Source: Zobellia uliginosa (lineage in GTDB: Bacteria > Bacteroidota > Bacteroidia > Flavobacteriales > Flavobacteriaceae). Taken from it: 64,000 nt of DNA. The notes beneath the pieces are model-generated. The model saw only the letters and a program-made list of their open reading frames with translations, was not told the origin of the DNA and did no database searches. Below, in pieces: positions 27,846-37,730 of this stretch. A program made the position numbers and the translations under genes. The stretch covers positions 620,001-684,000 of the forward strand of contig NZ_JAHKPY010000014.1 of the NCBI RefSeq assembly GCF_018860745.1, in the 5' to 3' direction. The first letter of the stretch is position 1. The number at the start of each line of letters is the position of its first letter.

Positions 27846-29693
27846 ATGTGTGGAATAGTAGGTTATATAGGTCATAGAGAGGCCTATCCGATTATCGTAA
27901 AAGGATTACAACGTCTTGAATATAGAGGATATGACAGTGCAGGTGTTGCTGTTTACGATGGAAAAGATATAAACTTGGCTAAAACCAAGGGTAAGGTAGA
28001 GGATTTAAAGAAAAAGGCAGAAAGTACCATTTCAATAGAAGGGAAATTAGGTATTGGTCACACACGTTGGGCTACTCATGGTGTGCCAAATGATGTTAAC
28101 TCTCATCCCCATTATTCTAATTCAGGTGATTTGGTAATTATCCATAACGGAATTATCGAAAATTACGAATCTATAAAGAAGGAATTAGTCAAGAGGGGCT
28201 ACACTTTTGAGTCTGATACAGATACAGAGGTTTTAATCAACCTTATTGAAGAGGTTCAGAAAACTGAGGATGTAAAACTAGGTAAGGCAGTCCAAATAGC
28301 TTTAAATGAAGTAGTAGGCGCATATGCTATTGCTGTTTTTGATAAAAAGAAACCAGATGAGATAGTGGTTGCCAAATTAGGTAGCCCATTAGCGATCGGA
28401 GTTGGTGAAAATGAGTTTTTTATAGCTTCAGATGCTTCTCCGTTTATCGAATTTACCAATAATGCAGTGTATCTTCAGGATGAAGAAATGGCTATTGTTA
28501 GGTTAGGTAAGGAAATCAAGCTACGTAAAATTAAGAATGATGCTGTAGCATACCCAAATATTCTGGAACTGAAAATGAATATCGAGGAGATTGAAAAGGG
28601 TGGTTACGATCATTTTATGCTTAAAGAGATTTATGAGCAACCAAGAGCAATTTTAGATACCTATAGAGGAAGATTGCGTGCTGCTCAAGGCCTTATAAAA
28701 ATGGCCGGTATTGATGAGAATTTGGAAAAATTCATGAATGCCAACCGTATAATTATTGTGGCTTGCGGTACTTCATGGCATGCAGGATTAGTTGCGGAAT
28801 ATATATTTGAAGACCTGGCACGAATACCCGTAGAAGTAGAATATGCTTCTGAATTTAGATATAGAAATCCTGTAATTACAGATAAAGATGTGCTTATTGC
28901 TATTTCGCAATCTGGTGAAACAGCAGATACCTTGGCGGCTATTAAGTTGGCAAAAGAAAAAGGAGCGTATGTGTTTGGTGTGTGTAATGTAGTAGGTTCT
29001 TCCATTGCGCGAGAAACGGATTCTGGCGCTTATACACATGCTGGTCCCGAAATTGGAGTAGCTTCAACCAAAGCTTTTACAACTCAAATAACGGTTCTTA
29101 CCTTAATAGCACTAAAGTTAGCGAAAGAAAAAGGTGTTTTCTCTCAGTCTAGATTTCACGAATTTTTAACTGAGTTGGAAACTATCCCTTCCAAAGTAGA
29201 GAAGGTTCTAGAGAGCAATGCACTAATTGAAATCATAGCTGATGTTTATAAGGATTCTACCAACTGCCTATATTTAGGTAGGGGCTATAATTTTCCTGTA
29301 GCTTTAGAAGGAGCTTTAAAACTTAAAGAGATCAGTTATATTCATGCCGAAGGTTACCCTGCGGCAGAAATGAAGCACGGACCTATTGCGTTAATAGATG
29401 AGCAGATGCCAGTTTTTGTTATTGCCACTAAGAAAGGGCATTACGAAAAGGTGGTTAGTAACATTCAGGAAATCAAATCAAGAAAAGGAAAGATAATCGC
29501 TATAGTAACCGAAGGCGATACGCAGGTAAAAGAACTTGCGGATCATGTAGTAGAGGTTCCAGAGACCTTAGAGAGTCTCACACCGTTATTGACTACTATC
29601 CCACTGCAGTTGTTGTCATACCATATTGCAGTAATGCGTGGTTGTAATGTGGATCAACCTAGGAACTTGGCAAAATCAGTTACTGTGGAATAA
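27846..29693 (+). CDS. glmS: Glutamine-fructose-6-phosphate aminotransferase (isomerizing)
   Basis: GlmS makes glucosamine-6-phosphate from fructose-6-phosphate and glutamine, the first step to UDP-GlcNAc for peptidoglycan and LPS. The 615 residues begin MCGIVGYIGHREAYPI, with Cys2 as the glutaminase nucleophile. GHTRWATHG and HNGIIENY are typical glutaminase motifs. Two SIS isomerase domains follow (IIVACGTSWHAG; ISQSGETADTLAA; YLGRGYNFPVALEGALKLKE). The C-terminus NLAKSVTVE is canonical. It has its own promoter and a strong terminator downstream. Confidence 0.98.
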   Translation: MCGIVGYIGHREAYPIIVKGLQRLEYRGYDSAGVAVYDGKDINLAKTKGKVEDLKKKAESTISIEGKLGIGHTRWATHGVPNDVNSHPHYSNSGDLVIIHNGIIENYESIKKELVKRGYTFESDTDTEVLINLIEEVQKTEDVKLGKAVQIALNEVVGAYAIAVFDKKKPDEIVVAKLGSPLAIGVGENEFFIASDASPFIEFTNNAVYLQDEEMAIVRLGKEIKLRKIKNDAVAYPNILELKMNIEEIEKGGYDHFMLKEIYEQPRAILDTYRGRLRAAQGLIKMAGIDENLEKFMNANRIIIVACGTSWHAGLVAEYIFEDLARIPVEVEYASEFRYRNPVITDKDVLIAISQSGETADTLAAIKLAKEKGAYVFGVCNVVGSSIARETDSGAYTHAGPEIGVASTKAFTTQITVLTLIALKLAKEKGVFSQSRFHEFLTELETIPSKVEKVLESNALIEIIADVYKDSTNCLYLGRGYNFPVALEGALKLKEISYIHAEGYPAAEMKHGPIALIDEQMPVFVIATKKGHYEKVVSNIQEIKSRKGKIIAIVTEGDTQVKELADHVVEVPETLESLTPLLTTIPLQLLSYHIAVMRGCNVDQPRNLAKSVTVE

Positions 29694-29719
29694 CAGCTGC
29701 AAAATATGAATTGCTTTTA

Positions 29720-29753
29720 CAGGCCCCGACGCAAGTCGGGGCTTGTTCGTTTT
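29720..29753 (+). terminator. glmS intrinsic terminator
   Basis: The arms gccccgac (29723-29730) and gtcggggc (29735-29742) make a GC-rich 8-bp stem closed by a gcaa tetraloop. The downstream tract ttgttcgtttt is T-rich. Confidence 0.85.
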
Positions 29754-29848
29754 AGTGAATATGTAATTTGAAGGGGTCTTTTTTACGAAAAAAGTATTAT
29801 GCATGCATAATTTTTTTCATTTTATGATTATTGGTCAAAAAAAAAATG

Positions 29849-29856
29849 TAACTTCG
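29849..29856 (+). promoter_or_regulatory. Possible -7 element for TonB receptor gene
   Basis: TAACTTCG differs from TAnnTTTG at one position, with a TTG at 29831-29833 as a possible -33 element. It lies 30 bases before the receptor ATG. The leader also carries actaac and ttaacttaaact, resembling the SusC leader at 59165. Confidence 0.35.
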
Positions 29857-29886
29857 GATCACTAACATTTTTAACTTAAACTTAAC

Positions 29887-32670
29887 ATGAGAGCAATACT
29901 GTTTTTAGCCTTGCTGTTAGCGACTAGCTTCGGGTTTTCGCAAACAACGGTAAACGGAAAAGTGGTAGATCAGAACAGTCAGCCCGTACCAGGCGCCAAT
30001 ATCGTAATCGAAGGAAAAGCGATTGGCACAACTACGGATTTTGACGGTAATTTTAGTTTAGAAACTTCTGAGACCCCCCCTTTTCAGTTAAGAATTACCA
30101 GTATCGGATATTCCGATACAACAGAGGAAGTTACCTCAAACAATCAAACTTTGACCATTGTAATAGATGAGTCTCAAACATTCTTAGATGAAGTCGTCAT
30201 ATCGGCTTCTAGAACGCCTGAGCGTATTTTTGAATCACCGGTTACCGTAGAGAGAATTGGCCTTTCTGAAGTGAAGAATACAACCGCTGCCGATTTTTAT
30301 GGTGGATTGGAAAATTTGAAAGGAGTTGATGTAAATACAAATAGTTTAACTTTTAAATCCGTCAACACAAGAGGTTTTGCTTCTTTTGCAAATACACGTT
30401 TTATGCAACTTGTAGATGGTATGGATAACTCTACACCCGCTTTGAACTTCCCTATTGGTAACTTGGTGGGTATGGTTGAAACAGATGTACTAAGTGTAGA
30501 ATTGTTGCCAGGTGCTTCTTCCGCTTTATATGGAGCAAATGCCTTTAACGGTATTTTGTTCATGCGTAGCAAGAATCCGTTCGATTATGAGGGTATAAGT
30601 GTATCTATTAAAAGAGGAATAACTTCTCAAGAAGCTGCTGGAGATAATTCTTATACTGATTTTGGTATCCGGGCGGCATATAAATTCAGTAATAAATTTG
30701 CAGGTAAAGTTAATTTCGGATATTTAAAAGGAACTGACTGGGCTGCAAATAACCAAGATGATAAGATTACACCGGGAGGAACAAGGGATAATTTAAACTA
30801 TGATGGCGTTAATGTCTATGGGGATGAGGTTTCTACAAATATTAAAGAAGTTGCACTTACTTTAGAAGGCTTAGGTGTGTTGCCTTCAGGAGCAAATGCA
30901 TTAGTTCCTTCTGAAGTAGTTAGCAGAACTGGTTATAGTGAAGGTGATCTTACAAATTATAATGCAGAAAGCATAAAAGCCGACTGGGGTTTATATTATA
31001 GACCTATTGAAGGTAAAAGTTTAGAGCTTTCCTACGTAGGTAAGGTGGGTACGGGTAATACTATTTATCAAGGTACGAATAGATATAATATAAAAGGCTT
31101 CTTCCAAGAGCAGCATAAGCTTGAAATCAGAAACGATAACTTTTTTGTGAGAGGCTATGTGGTAGGGGATAAATCAGGGGACTCTTATGATATGGTATTT
31201 ACAGGTATCAATATTAACAGAGCATGGAAAGATGATAATACTTGGTTTGGTGAGTATGCCGGAACATATGTGCAGGCTACTTTAGGAGGAGCTACAGATG
31301 AGCAAGCACATGCTGCCGCTAGAGCTCAAGCAGAATCAGGACGATATCTACCAGGCTCACCAGAATTTCAAGCAGCTTTTAATAGAAGTGTTGCTGATCC
31401 AGATTTATCTACGGGGTCTAAATTTCAAGATGCCTCAAAATACTACCATGCAGATGGTAACTATAACTTTAGTCATTTAATTGATTGGGCGGAAATTCAA
31501 GTTGGTGGTTCTTTTAGAGAATACGACTTAAATTCTTCAGGGACCATTTACACAGATTTTGACGGTCCTATTGGATATTCTGAGTTTGGTATCTATTCTC
31601 AAGTTCAAAAAACACTTCCTTTTGAAGGGGATAAGAGCTTAAAACTAACAGGTTCTATCAGATATGACAAATCAGAGCTTTTCGATGGTTTTTTCTCTCC
31701 TAGGTTATCCGCGGGTTATACGTTAAATAGAAATCATAACATTAGAGCTTCTGCACAAACAGGATTTAGAAATCCTACTACTCAAGATTTATTTATTGGC
31801 TTAAATGCTGGTAGGGCCATATTAGTCGGTTCTGCAGAAAGTAATTTAGATCGTTATTCAAGAGAATATCAAGTAAGTGCTAGTGGCCAAGGTTTGGGAC
31901 AGCCTTCTGAAATTACGCAAACTGGTGCTGCAGCTTATTCCAATTCTTATTCCGCGGCATCTGTAACCCAATTAGGACAGACAGGAAACCCTGCTGACCT
32001 TGAAGTTGCCAATCCAGATTTAGTAAAGCCGGAAAAAGTGACATCCTTTGAAATTGGCTATAGAGGTAAGATAGATAAGCTTGTTATAGATTTCAGTACG
32101 TACTATAACAGTTATGAAGACTTTATTTCTCAAGAAGTTGTAGTTTCTCCTTTTTATGGTGAAGCAGGGGATGGCGCTCTTTCAGTTGCGTCAATAGCTA
32201 ATGGAGATTTTCAGGCATATAGCACATATACCAATACGGAAGCCAACGTTAATTCGTACGGGGCTTCTTTAGGGCTTAACATGAAAGTGTTTGGGAATTT
32301 CAATTTAGGAGGTAGTTATACCTTTACTAAACTAGATTTTGACCGCGATGCTAATCCAGATGTTATGCTGAATTTTAATACTCCGGAGCATAAGTTCAAA
32401 GCATCTTTTGGAAATGAGCAGTTATTTGAAAATTTCGGATTTAATGTGTCATACAGATTTAGTGATGATTATTTCTGGGAAGCTACTTTTGGTAACGGTG
32501 TTATTCCAGAGTTTCATGTAGTTGATGCACAAATCAATTATAATGTTCCAAGTATCAAATCTTCTTTTAAACTAGGAGGTACAAACCTTACAGGTAAAGA
32601 GTACTACACAGCATTTGGTACAGGAAATATTGGGTCTATGTACTACTTATCTTGGACAATCAATAATTAA
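29887..32670 (+). CDS. TonB-dependent receptor with CarboxypepD-like N-domain
   Basis: This 927-residue outer membrane receptor has a signal peptide (ILFLALLLATSFGFSQ). A carboxypeptidase-D regulatory-like domain covers residues of about 21-95 (TVNGKVVDQNSQPVPGAN, GTTTDFDGNFSL). A plug follows (DEVVISASRTPERIFESPV, GASSALYGANAFNGILF), then a large beta barrel ending in YYLSWTINN. The LYGANAFNG form in place of SusC-type IYGARGANG places it outside the classical SusC group. It is followed after 21 bases by a lipoprotein lipase-like gene, so the pair may cleave and import one ligand at the outer membrane. The ligand is unknown. Confidence 0.92.
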   Translation: MRAILFLALLLATSFGFSQTTVNGKVVDQNSQPVPGANIVIEGKAIGTTTDFDGNFSLETSETPPFQLRITSIGYSDTTEEVTSNNQTLTIVIDESQTFLDEVVISASRTPERIFESPVTVERIGLSEVKNTTAADFYGGLENLKGVDVNTNSLTFKSVNTRGFASFANTRFMQLVDGMDNSTPALNFPIGNLVGMVETDVLSVELLPGASSALYGANAFNGILFMRSKNPFDYEGISVSIKRGITSQEAAGDNSYTDFGIRAAYKFSNKFAGKVNFGYLKGTDWAANNQDDKITPGGTRDNLNYDGVNVYGDEVSTNIKEVALTLEGLGVLPSGANALVPSEVVSRTGYSEGDLTNYNAESIKADWGLYYRPIEGKSLELSYVGKVGTGNTIYQGTNRYNIKGFFQEQHKLEIRNDNFFVRGYVVGDKSGDSYDMVFTGININRAWKDDNTWFGEYAGTYVQATLGGATDEQAHAAARAQAESGRYLPGSPEFQAAFNRSVADPDLSTGSKFQDASKYYHADGNYNFSHLIDWAEIQVGGSFREYDLNSSGTIYTDFDGPIGYSEFGIYSQVQKTLPFEGDKSLKLTGSIRYDKSELFDGFFSPRLSAGYTLNRNHNIRASAQTGFRNPTTQDLFIGLNAGRAILVGSAESNLDRYSREYQVSASGQGLGQPSEITQTGAAAYSNSYSAASVTQLGQTGNPADLEVANPDLVKPEKVTSFEIGYRGKIDKLVIDFSTYYNSYEDFISQEVVVSPFYGEAGDGALSVASIANGDFQAYSTYTNTEANVNSYGASLGLNMKVFGNFNLGGSYTFTKLDFDRDANPDVMLNFNTPEHKFKASFGNEQLFENFGFNVSYRFSDDYFWEATFGNGVIPEFHVVDAQINYNVPSIKSSFKLGGTNLTGKEYYTAFGTGNIGSMYYLSWTINN

Positions 32671-32691
32671 TTTTTTAATCCAAAGTTCAAA

Positions 32692-34317
32692 ATGAAAAAC
32701 TTAAAATACATATACATCACTTTAGGTATCTTGGCTTTTACGGCTTGTAATGACCCTGAAGATGTTGACCTTGAGCCAGAGGTAATGGCAGAGGCACTTG
32801 TTGAATTAGATGCGGGCTCTGCAGATTTTTCAACTTATGTTTCTCTAGGAAATTCGTTAACTGCAGGTTTTACGGATAATGCACTTTTTCAGGCAGGTCA
32901 AGCTAATTCCTTTCCTAATCTTCTTTCAAGTAAATTTGCATTGGCCGGAGGCGGTGCTTTTTCCCAACCTTTGATGAATGATAATATCGGAGGCTTGTTG
33001 GCGGGCGGAACACAGATAGAGGGCCTTAATCCAAGGTTGGTTTTTGGCGGTGCCGGACCAGTTGATTTGGAAGAGGTTGTTGGGCCTATTGTTCCAACAA
33101 CGGATATTGCGTTGAACAACCCTACGGGCCCGTTTAACAATATGGGTGTTCCGGGTGCAAAGAGTTTTCATTTGCTTGCTCCTGGTTATGGTAATATTGC
33201 AAATTTAGCAGCCGGACTGGCCAACCCTTATTTTGTTAGAATGACCGGATCTACTCCTGATGCACGCGTATTGGAGTTGGCAATGGCGCAGTCGCCAACT
33301 TTTTTTAGTCTGTGGATCGGTAACAATGATGTATTGGGTTATGCCCTTTCAGGTGGTGATGGCACAAATCCTATTTCGGACCAGCCCACTTTTGATCTAG
33401 CCATTAATACCCTTGTGACCACTTTAACATCTGGTGGCGCAAAAGGTGTAATGGCAAACATTCCTTATGTAACATCTATTCCGCATTTTACAACTGTTCC
33501 ACATGACCCAATTGACCCTGCGGAAAATGGTTTTGCAGATCAGGTTCCAACTTTAAATACAGTTTATGGGGCTTTGAATCAAGTTTACAATGCCATGGGC
33601 GAAACAGCACGTGTAGTAGTGTTCTCTGACTCTTTGAATAATTCGGTAGTAATTAAGGACGAAGCTTTAGCTGACATCTCAGCTCAGATTACAGGTGCTT
33701 TTAATGCTAACCCGGCTTTCCCTGCGTTTGTAACGCAATTAGGTTTGCCCGAGGCAGCTGCACCTTTGGTGGCTAGTCTTTTGGGGACGGCCTACGGTCA
33801 GTCAAGACCAGCAACTGAAAACGATTTGTTGGTTTTGCCGAGTAGTAGTATTATAGGTAAAGTTAATGAGGAGTCTTTTGCGTCATTATCGGCAGCAAAT
33901 CTTCCACCTGCAGTTGCCGGACAATTTTCTGTTGAGGGTATTACTTTGCCGTTAGCGGACAAATGGGTGTTAACGCCAGAGGAACAAGATGAAATTAAAA
34001 TAGCTACAGATGCTTTTAACGCTACCATTTCTTCTGCTGCATCCGGAGCAAGTTTAGCTTTTGTAGATGCAAATCAATTGTTGCAAGATTTAGCTCAGGG
34101 AGGCGTCACCGATGGAGATTTTACCTTAACCGCTAATCTAGTTACAGGTGGAGGCTTTTCTTTAGATGGTGTACACTTAACGGCAAGAGGTTATGCTTTG
34201 ATGGCAAATGAATTCATGAAGGCGATCGACGCGGCCTATCAATCCAATTTTGAAGCATCAGGCTCATTGTTCAACATCGGAAACTATCCGACGAACTACT
34301 CGCCTACATTGCAATAG
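32692..34317 (+). CDS. SGNH/GDSL hydrolase lipoprotein
   Basis: The 541-residue protein has a lipoprotein signal (lipobox AFTAC, Cys19) and SGNH-hydrolase blocks in order. These are block I VSLGNSLTAGF with nucleophile Ser55 (GNSL in place of GDSL), block III WIGNNDVLGY with Asn at about 211, and block V DGVHLTARGY with Asp492 and His495. A large insert separates blocks III and V. Family members hydrolyse esters, acetylated sugars or lipids. Acylation and partnership with the upstream TonB receptor suggest action at the cell surface or periplasmic face of the outer membrane. Substrate is unknown. Confidence 0.9.
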   Translation: MKNLKYIYITLGILAFTACNDPEDVDLEPEVMAEALVELDAGSADFSTYVSLGNSLTAGFTDNALFQAGQANSFPNLLSSKFALAGGGAFSQPLMNDNIGGLLAGGTQIEGLNPRLVFGGAGPVDLEEVVGPIVPTTDIALNNPTGPFNNMGVPGAKSFHLLAPGYGNIANLAAGLANPYFVRMTGSTPDARVLELAMAQSPTFFSLWIGNNDVLGYALSGGDGTNPISDQPTFDLAINTLVTTLTSGGAKGVMANIPYVTSIPHFTTVPHDPIDPAENGFADQVPTLNTVYGALNQVYNAMGETARVVVFSDSLNNSVVIKDEALADISAQITGAFNANPAFPAFVTQLGLPEAAAPLVASLLGTAYGQSRPATENDLLVLPSSSIIGKVNEESFASLSAANLPPAVAGQFSVEGITLPLADKWVLTPEEQDEIKIATDAFNATISSAASGASLAFVDANQLLQDLAQGGVTDGDFTLTANLVTGGGFSLDGVHLTARGYALMANEFMKAIDAAYQSNFEASGSLFNIGNYPTNYSPTLQ

Positions 34318-34341
34318 AAATAGATTTTTCCTATGTTTTAT

Positions 34342-34369
34342 AAGGCATCATTTAATGGTGCCTTTTTTT
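34342..34369 (+). terminator. Intrinsic terminator after SGNH hydrolase gene
   Basis: The arms aaggcatca (34342-34350) and tggtgcctt (34356-34364) pair over nine positions with one G-T pair, have a five-base loop and run into seven Ts. It separates the receptor/hydrolase operon from atpD. Confidence 0.85.
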
Positions 34370-34394
34370 GTGCTGAAAAAAGAATAAAAAGTAG

Positions 34395-34425
34395 TTTACA
34401 ATTCGAGTTGAAAAACATACCTTTG
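34395..34425 (+). promoter_or_regulatory. atpD promoter
   Basis: TACCTTTG at 34418-34425 matches TAnnTTTG exactly. TTTA at 34395-34398 sits 19 bases upstream as a near-match to the -33 TTTG. The predicted leader to the atpD ATG is about 70 bases. Confidence 0.55.
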
Positions 34426-34488
34426 CAGCCTGAAAAACATAGGTGTATTAAGGTGTTTTTCAATACAGTAAGTAATTTGAATTCATAA

Positions 34489-36009
<1,521 letters not shown>

Positions 36010-36032
36010 TTAGTACCAAGAATTGAGTAATA

Positions 36033-36073
36033 AGTATTAAGTACTTTTTACTTTGGACTAACTACTTAATACT
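36033..36073 (+). repeat. Inverted repeat between atpD and atpC
   Basis: The arms agtattaagta (36033-36043) and tacttaatact (36063-36073) are perfect 11-base reverse complements around a 19-base loop. No T tract follows, so it is not an ordinary terminator. It could be an mRNA-processing or stability hairpin, or a dispersed palindromic repeat. Confidence 0.6.
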
Positions 36074-36079
36074 AAGAAT

Positions 36080-36358
36080 ATGTATTTAGAAATTGTATCA
36101 CCAGAAGCCACTTTATTTTCAGGCGAAGTAACATCGGTAACTGTACCAGGTGTGAATGGCGAGTTTCAGATTTTGAACGGTCATGCCGCTATAGTTTCTT
36201 TGCTTCAAGAAGGTAATGTTCGTGTTGATGGCAATATAAAAATAGATGAAGCGTACGCTTCTAAGTTCTCAAAAGATGCTAGCGGAAAGGTAATACTTCC
36301 CATTGCTAGCGGAACTGTTGAAATGAGTGATAATCGGGTAATTGTATTGGCCGATTAA
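36080..36358 (+). CDS. atpC: ATP synthase F1 subunit epsilon (short form)
   Basis: The epsilon subunit links the rotor to F1. The 92 residues cover the N-terminal beta-sandwich (MYLEIVSPEATLFSGEV, GVNGEFQILNGHAAIVSLL, GTVEMSDNRVIVLAD). The C-terminal two-helix domain found in 130-140-residue epsilon subunits, which can inhibit ATP hydrolysis, is absent. Short forms are known in Bacteroidota. It lies 70 bases after atpD and ends before a bidirectional terminator. Confidence 0.95.
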   Translation: MYLEIVSPEATLFSGEVTSVTVPGVNGEFQILNGHAAIVSLLQEGNVRVDGNIKIDEAYASKFSKDASGKVILPIASGTVEMSDNRVIVLAD

Positions 36359-36384
36359 ATAGTACATTTTTATTATAAATTATA

Positions 36385-36415
36385 AAGGCTACACCTAAAA
36401 GTGTAGCCTTTTTTT
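36385..36415. terminator. Bidirectional terminator between atpC and regulator gene
   Basis: The arms aaggctacac (36385-36394) and gtgtagcctt (36401-36410) give a perfect 10-bp stem with a six-base loop, followed by Ts on the plus side. A-rich bases on the other side allow it to serve the leftward regulator gene as well, whose stop codon touches it. Confidence 0.88.
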
Positions 36416-36620
36416 ATTCTATTTCATAAGAAAGAATATCTGCCGGTTGACAATCTAACGCCTTACAAATTGCTTCAAGAGTTGAAAACCGTATAGCTTT
36501 AGCTTTGCCTGACTTTAGAATAGATAGATTGGCTTCTGTTATACCTATCATTTCTGCGAGTTCTTTACTTTTTAGATTACGGTCTGCTAATACAGTATTT
36601 AAGTTAACGACGATGCTCAT
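36414..36620 (-). CDS. Xre/Cro-type helix-turn-helix regulator (YozG-like)
   Basis: The 68 residues are a single Cro/C1-type helix-turn-helix: LNTVLADRNLKSKELAEMIG, then ITEANLSILKSGKAKAIRFSTL cut at ITEANLSILKSGKAKAIR, then ICKALDCQPADILSYE. This small class is routinely found beside DUF2975 membrane proteins. It starts two bases after the upstream DUF2975 gene, so the two are translated together. It probably regulates its own module. The trigger is unknown. Confidence 0.9.
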   Translation of the reverse strand: MSIVVNLNTVLADRNLKSKELAEMIGITEANLSILKSGKAKAIRFSTLEAICKALDCQPADILSYEIE

Positions 36621-36622
36621 AG

Positions 36623-37135
36623 TTATATGGTTAGGTCGTTTTCAGATTGTACAGTATAACCTTTTTGAAATACGTATGTTAGAAACAAGGAAATCATCTC
36701 AAAGATGACCAATAATATAAGATTGTGAACATTTCTAAATTCCGTCTTATGCATTATAGGATAATGGATAAGAAAGTATAGAATAGGACCAACAATTAAA
36801 TTTAGGACGGTTAAAAGTTTCAAATTTTTGACAATACCTTTATTAAATATGACTGTTTTTTTAAGGGCTTTGAAAATATTAGAAAGTAAATAGAGAAGTA
36901 GAATTCCAAAAATTAAGGTTAGGGTAATGGTTAGTATGTCACTAAACTGATAATCGCCTTGTACAGAACTTCCTGTTAGGGGAATTTGCATATCAAATCT
37001 ACTATCCTTAACGGTAAATCTATTGGTAATAAAAGCAAATTCCATATAGGTGAGAAAAGCTAAGAGTGCAATTGAAATACTTCTAAATATATAATAGAAG
37101 AATGCTGAAAGTGATTTTGGACCGAATATTTTCAT
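36623..37135 (-). CDS. DUF2975 membrane protein (second copy)
   Basis: This 170-residue protein has four predicted membrane helices (about 12-32, 58-82, 105-122 and 133-155). It ends GYTVQSENDLTI, the conserved tail of DUF2975. It is a diverged paralogue of the gene just upstream, with which it shares the C-terminal ENDLTI. It sits 11 bases after that gene and two bases before the regulator. DUF2975 proteins are thought to act with their partner regulator, perhaps as membrane sensors or antagonists, which is an inference from constant pairing. Confidence 0.85.
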   Translation of the reverse strand: MKIFGPKSLSAFFYYIFRSISIALLAFLTYMEFAFITNRFTVKDSRFDMQIPLTGSSVQGDYQFSDILTITLTLIFGILLLYLLSNIFKALKKTVIFNKGIVKNLKLLTVLNLIVGPILYFLIHYPIMHKTEFRNVHNLILLVIFEMISLFLTYVFQKGYTVQSENDLTI

Positions 37136-37146
37136 TTTATTCTTTT

Positions 37147-37653
37147 TTATATAGTTAGGTCGTTTTCTTGTTTTATATCATAGCCCTCTTTAATTAATTG
37201 GGCAACAATCAAAAGAAAAAATGCAATTACTAAAATTGGTATTCTATCACTCAGGGCAGCACCAAAATCTCTTCCTAAATTATAAGCGACAGATTCCCCT
37301 TTAATTGCAGGTTTGTTTAGAATATTCTCAAAAACTCTTATAATAAATCCACCGGCTGAGTAAAATATTAAACCTCTACCGATAGATGTAAAGCTGAAGC
37401 CGTTTTTTGCGGAAAAAACAGAATCTGTATGTAAGGTATAAATGGTTTTTCTGAATTTTATTAGAAGCCAAAGTGCATAACTTAATAATATCAGATTGAA
37501 TATTACAAGAATTAGGTCAGAATTAGATGATATTATAGTTGACGCAGAGTTTAAATATTTTAGTAATGATCCGCCCTTTTCTAAAATTGAAATAATTACC
37601 GTAAATATTAATAAGTTAACAAAGAACTTAAATGCTTTAGTATAGTTTTTCAT
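37147..37653 (-). CDS. DUF2975 membrane protein (first copy)
   Basis: This 168-residue protein starts MKNYTKAFKFF at the ATG at 37653 and has four predicted helices. It ends EGYDIKQENDLTI, the DUF2975 tail. A longer frame from 37788 would add 45 residues and overlap the GNAT gene, but a TATATTTG promoter element lies within that extension, so the shorter start is preferred. It is the first gene of a three-gene operon with a second DUF2975 gene and an Xre-type regulator. Confidence 0.82.
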   Translation of the reverse strand: MKNYTKAFKFFVNLLIFTVIISILEKGGSLLKYLNSASTIISSNSDLILVIFNLILLSYALWLLIKFRKTIYTLHTDSVFSAKNGFSFTSIGRGLIFYSAGGFIIRVFENILNKPAIKGESVAYNLGRDFGAALSDRIPILVIAFFLLIVAQLIKEGYDIKQENDLTI

Positions 37654-37660
37654 AATATAA

Positions 37661-37712
37661 TTATTGTTTAACAATAACAAATATATAAAAATTATCGAAA
37701 AACAATAATTGT
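37661..37712 (-). promoter_or_regulatory. DUF2975 operon promoter with two palindromes
   Basis: On the minus strand TATATTTG (37685-37678) matches TAnnTTTG, 24 bases before the ATG at 37653. A palindrome with arms ttattgtt/aacaataa lies at 37661-37677, at the predicted transcription start. A second, acaataattgt, lies at 37702-37712 in the -33 region. Both contain ACAAT half-sites and are candidate operators for the Xre-type regulator of the operon. Confidence 0.5.
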
Positions 37713-37730
37713 AGATTAAAATATATTGGA

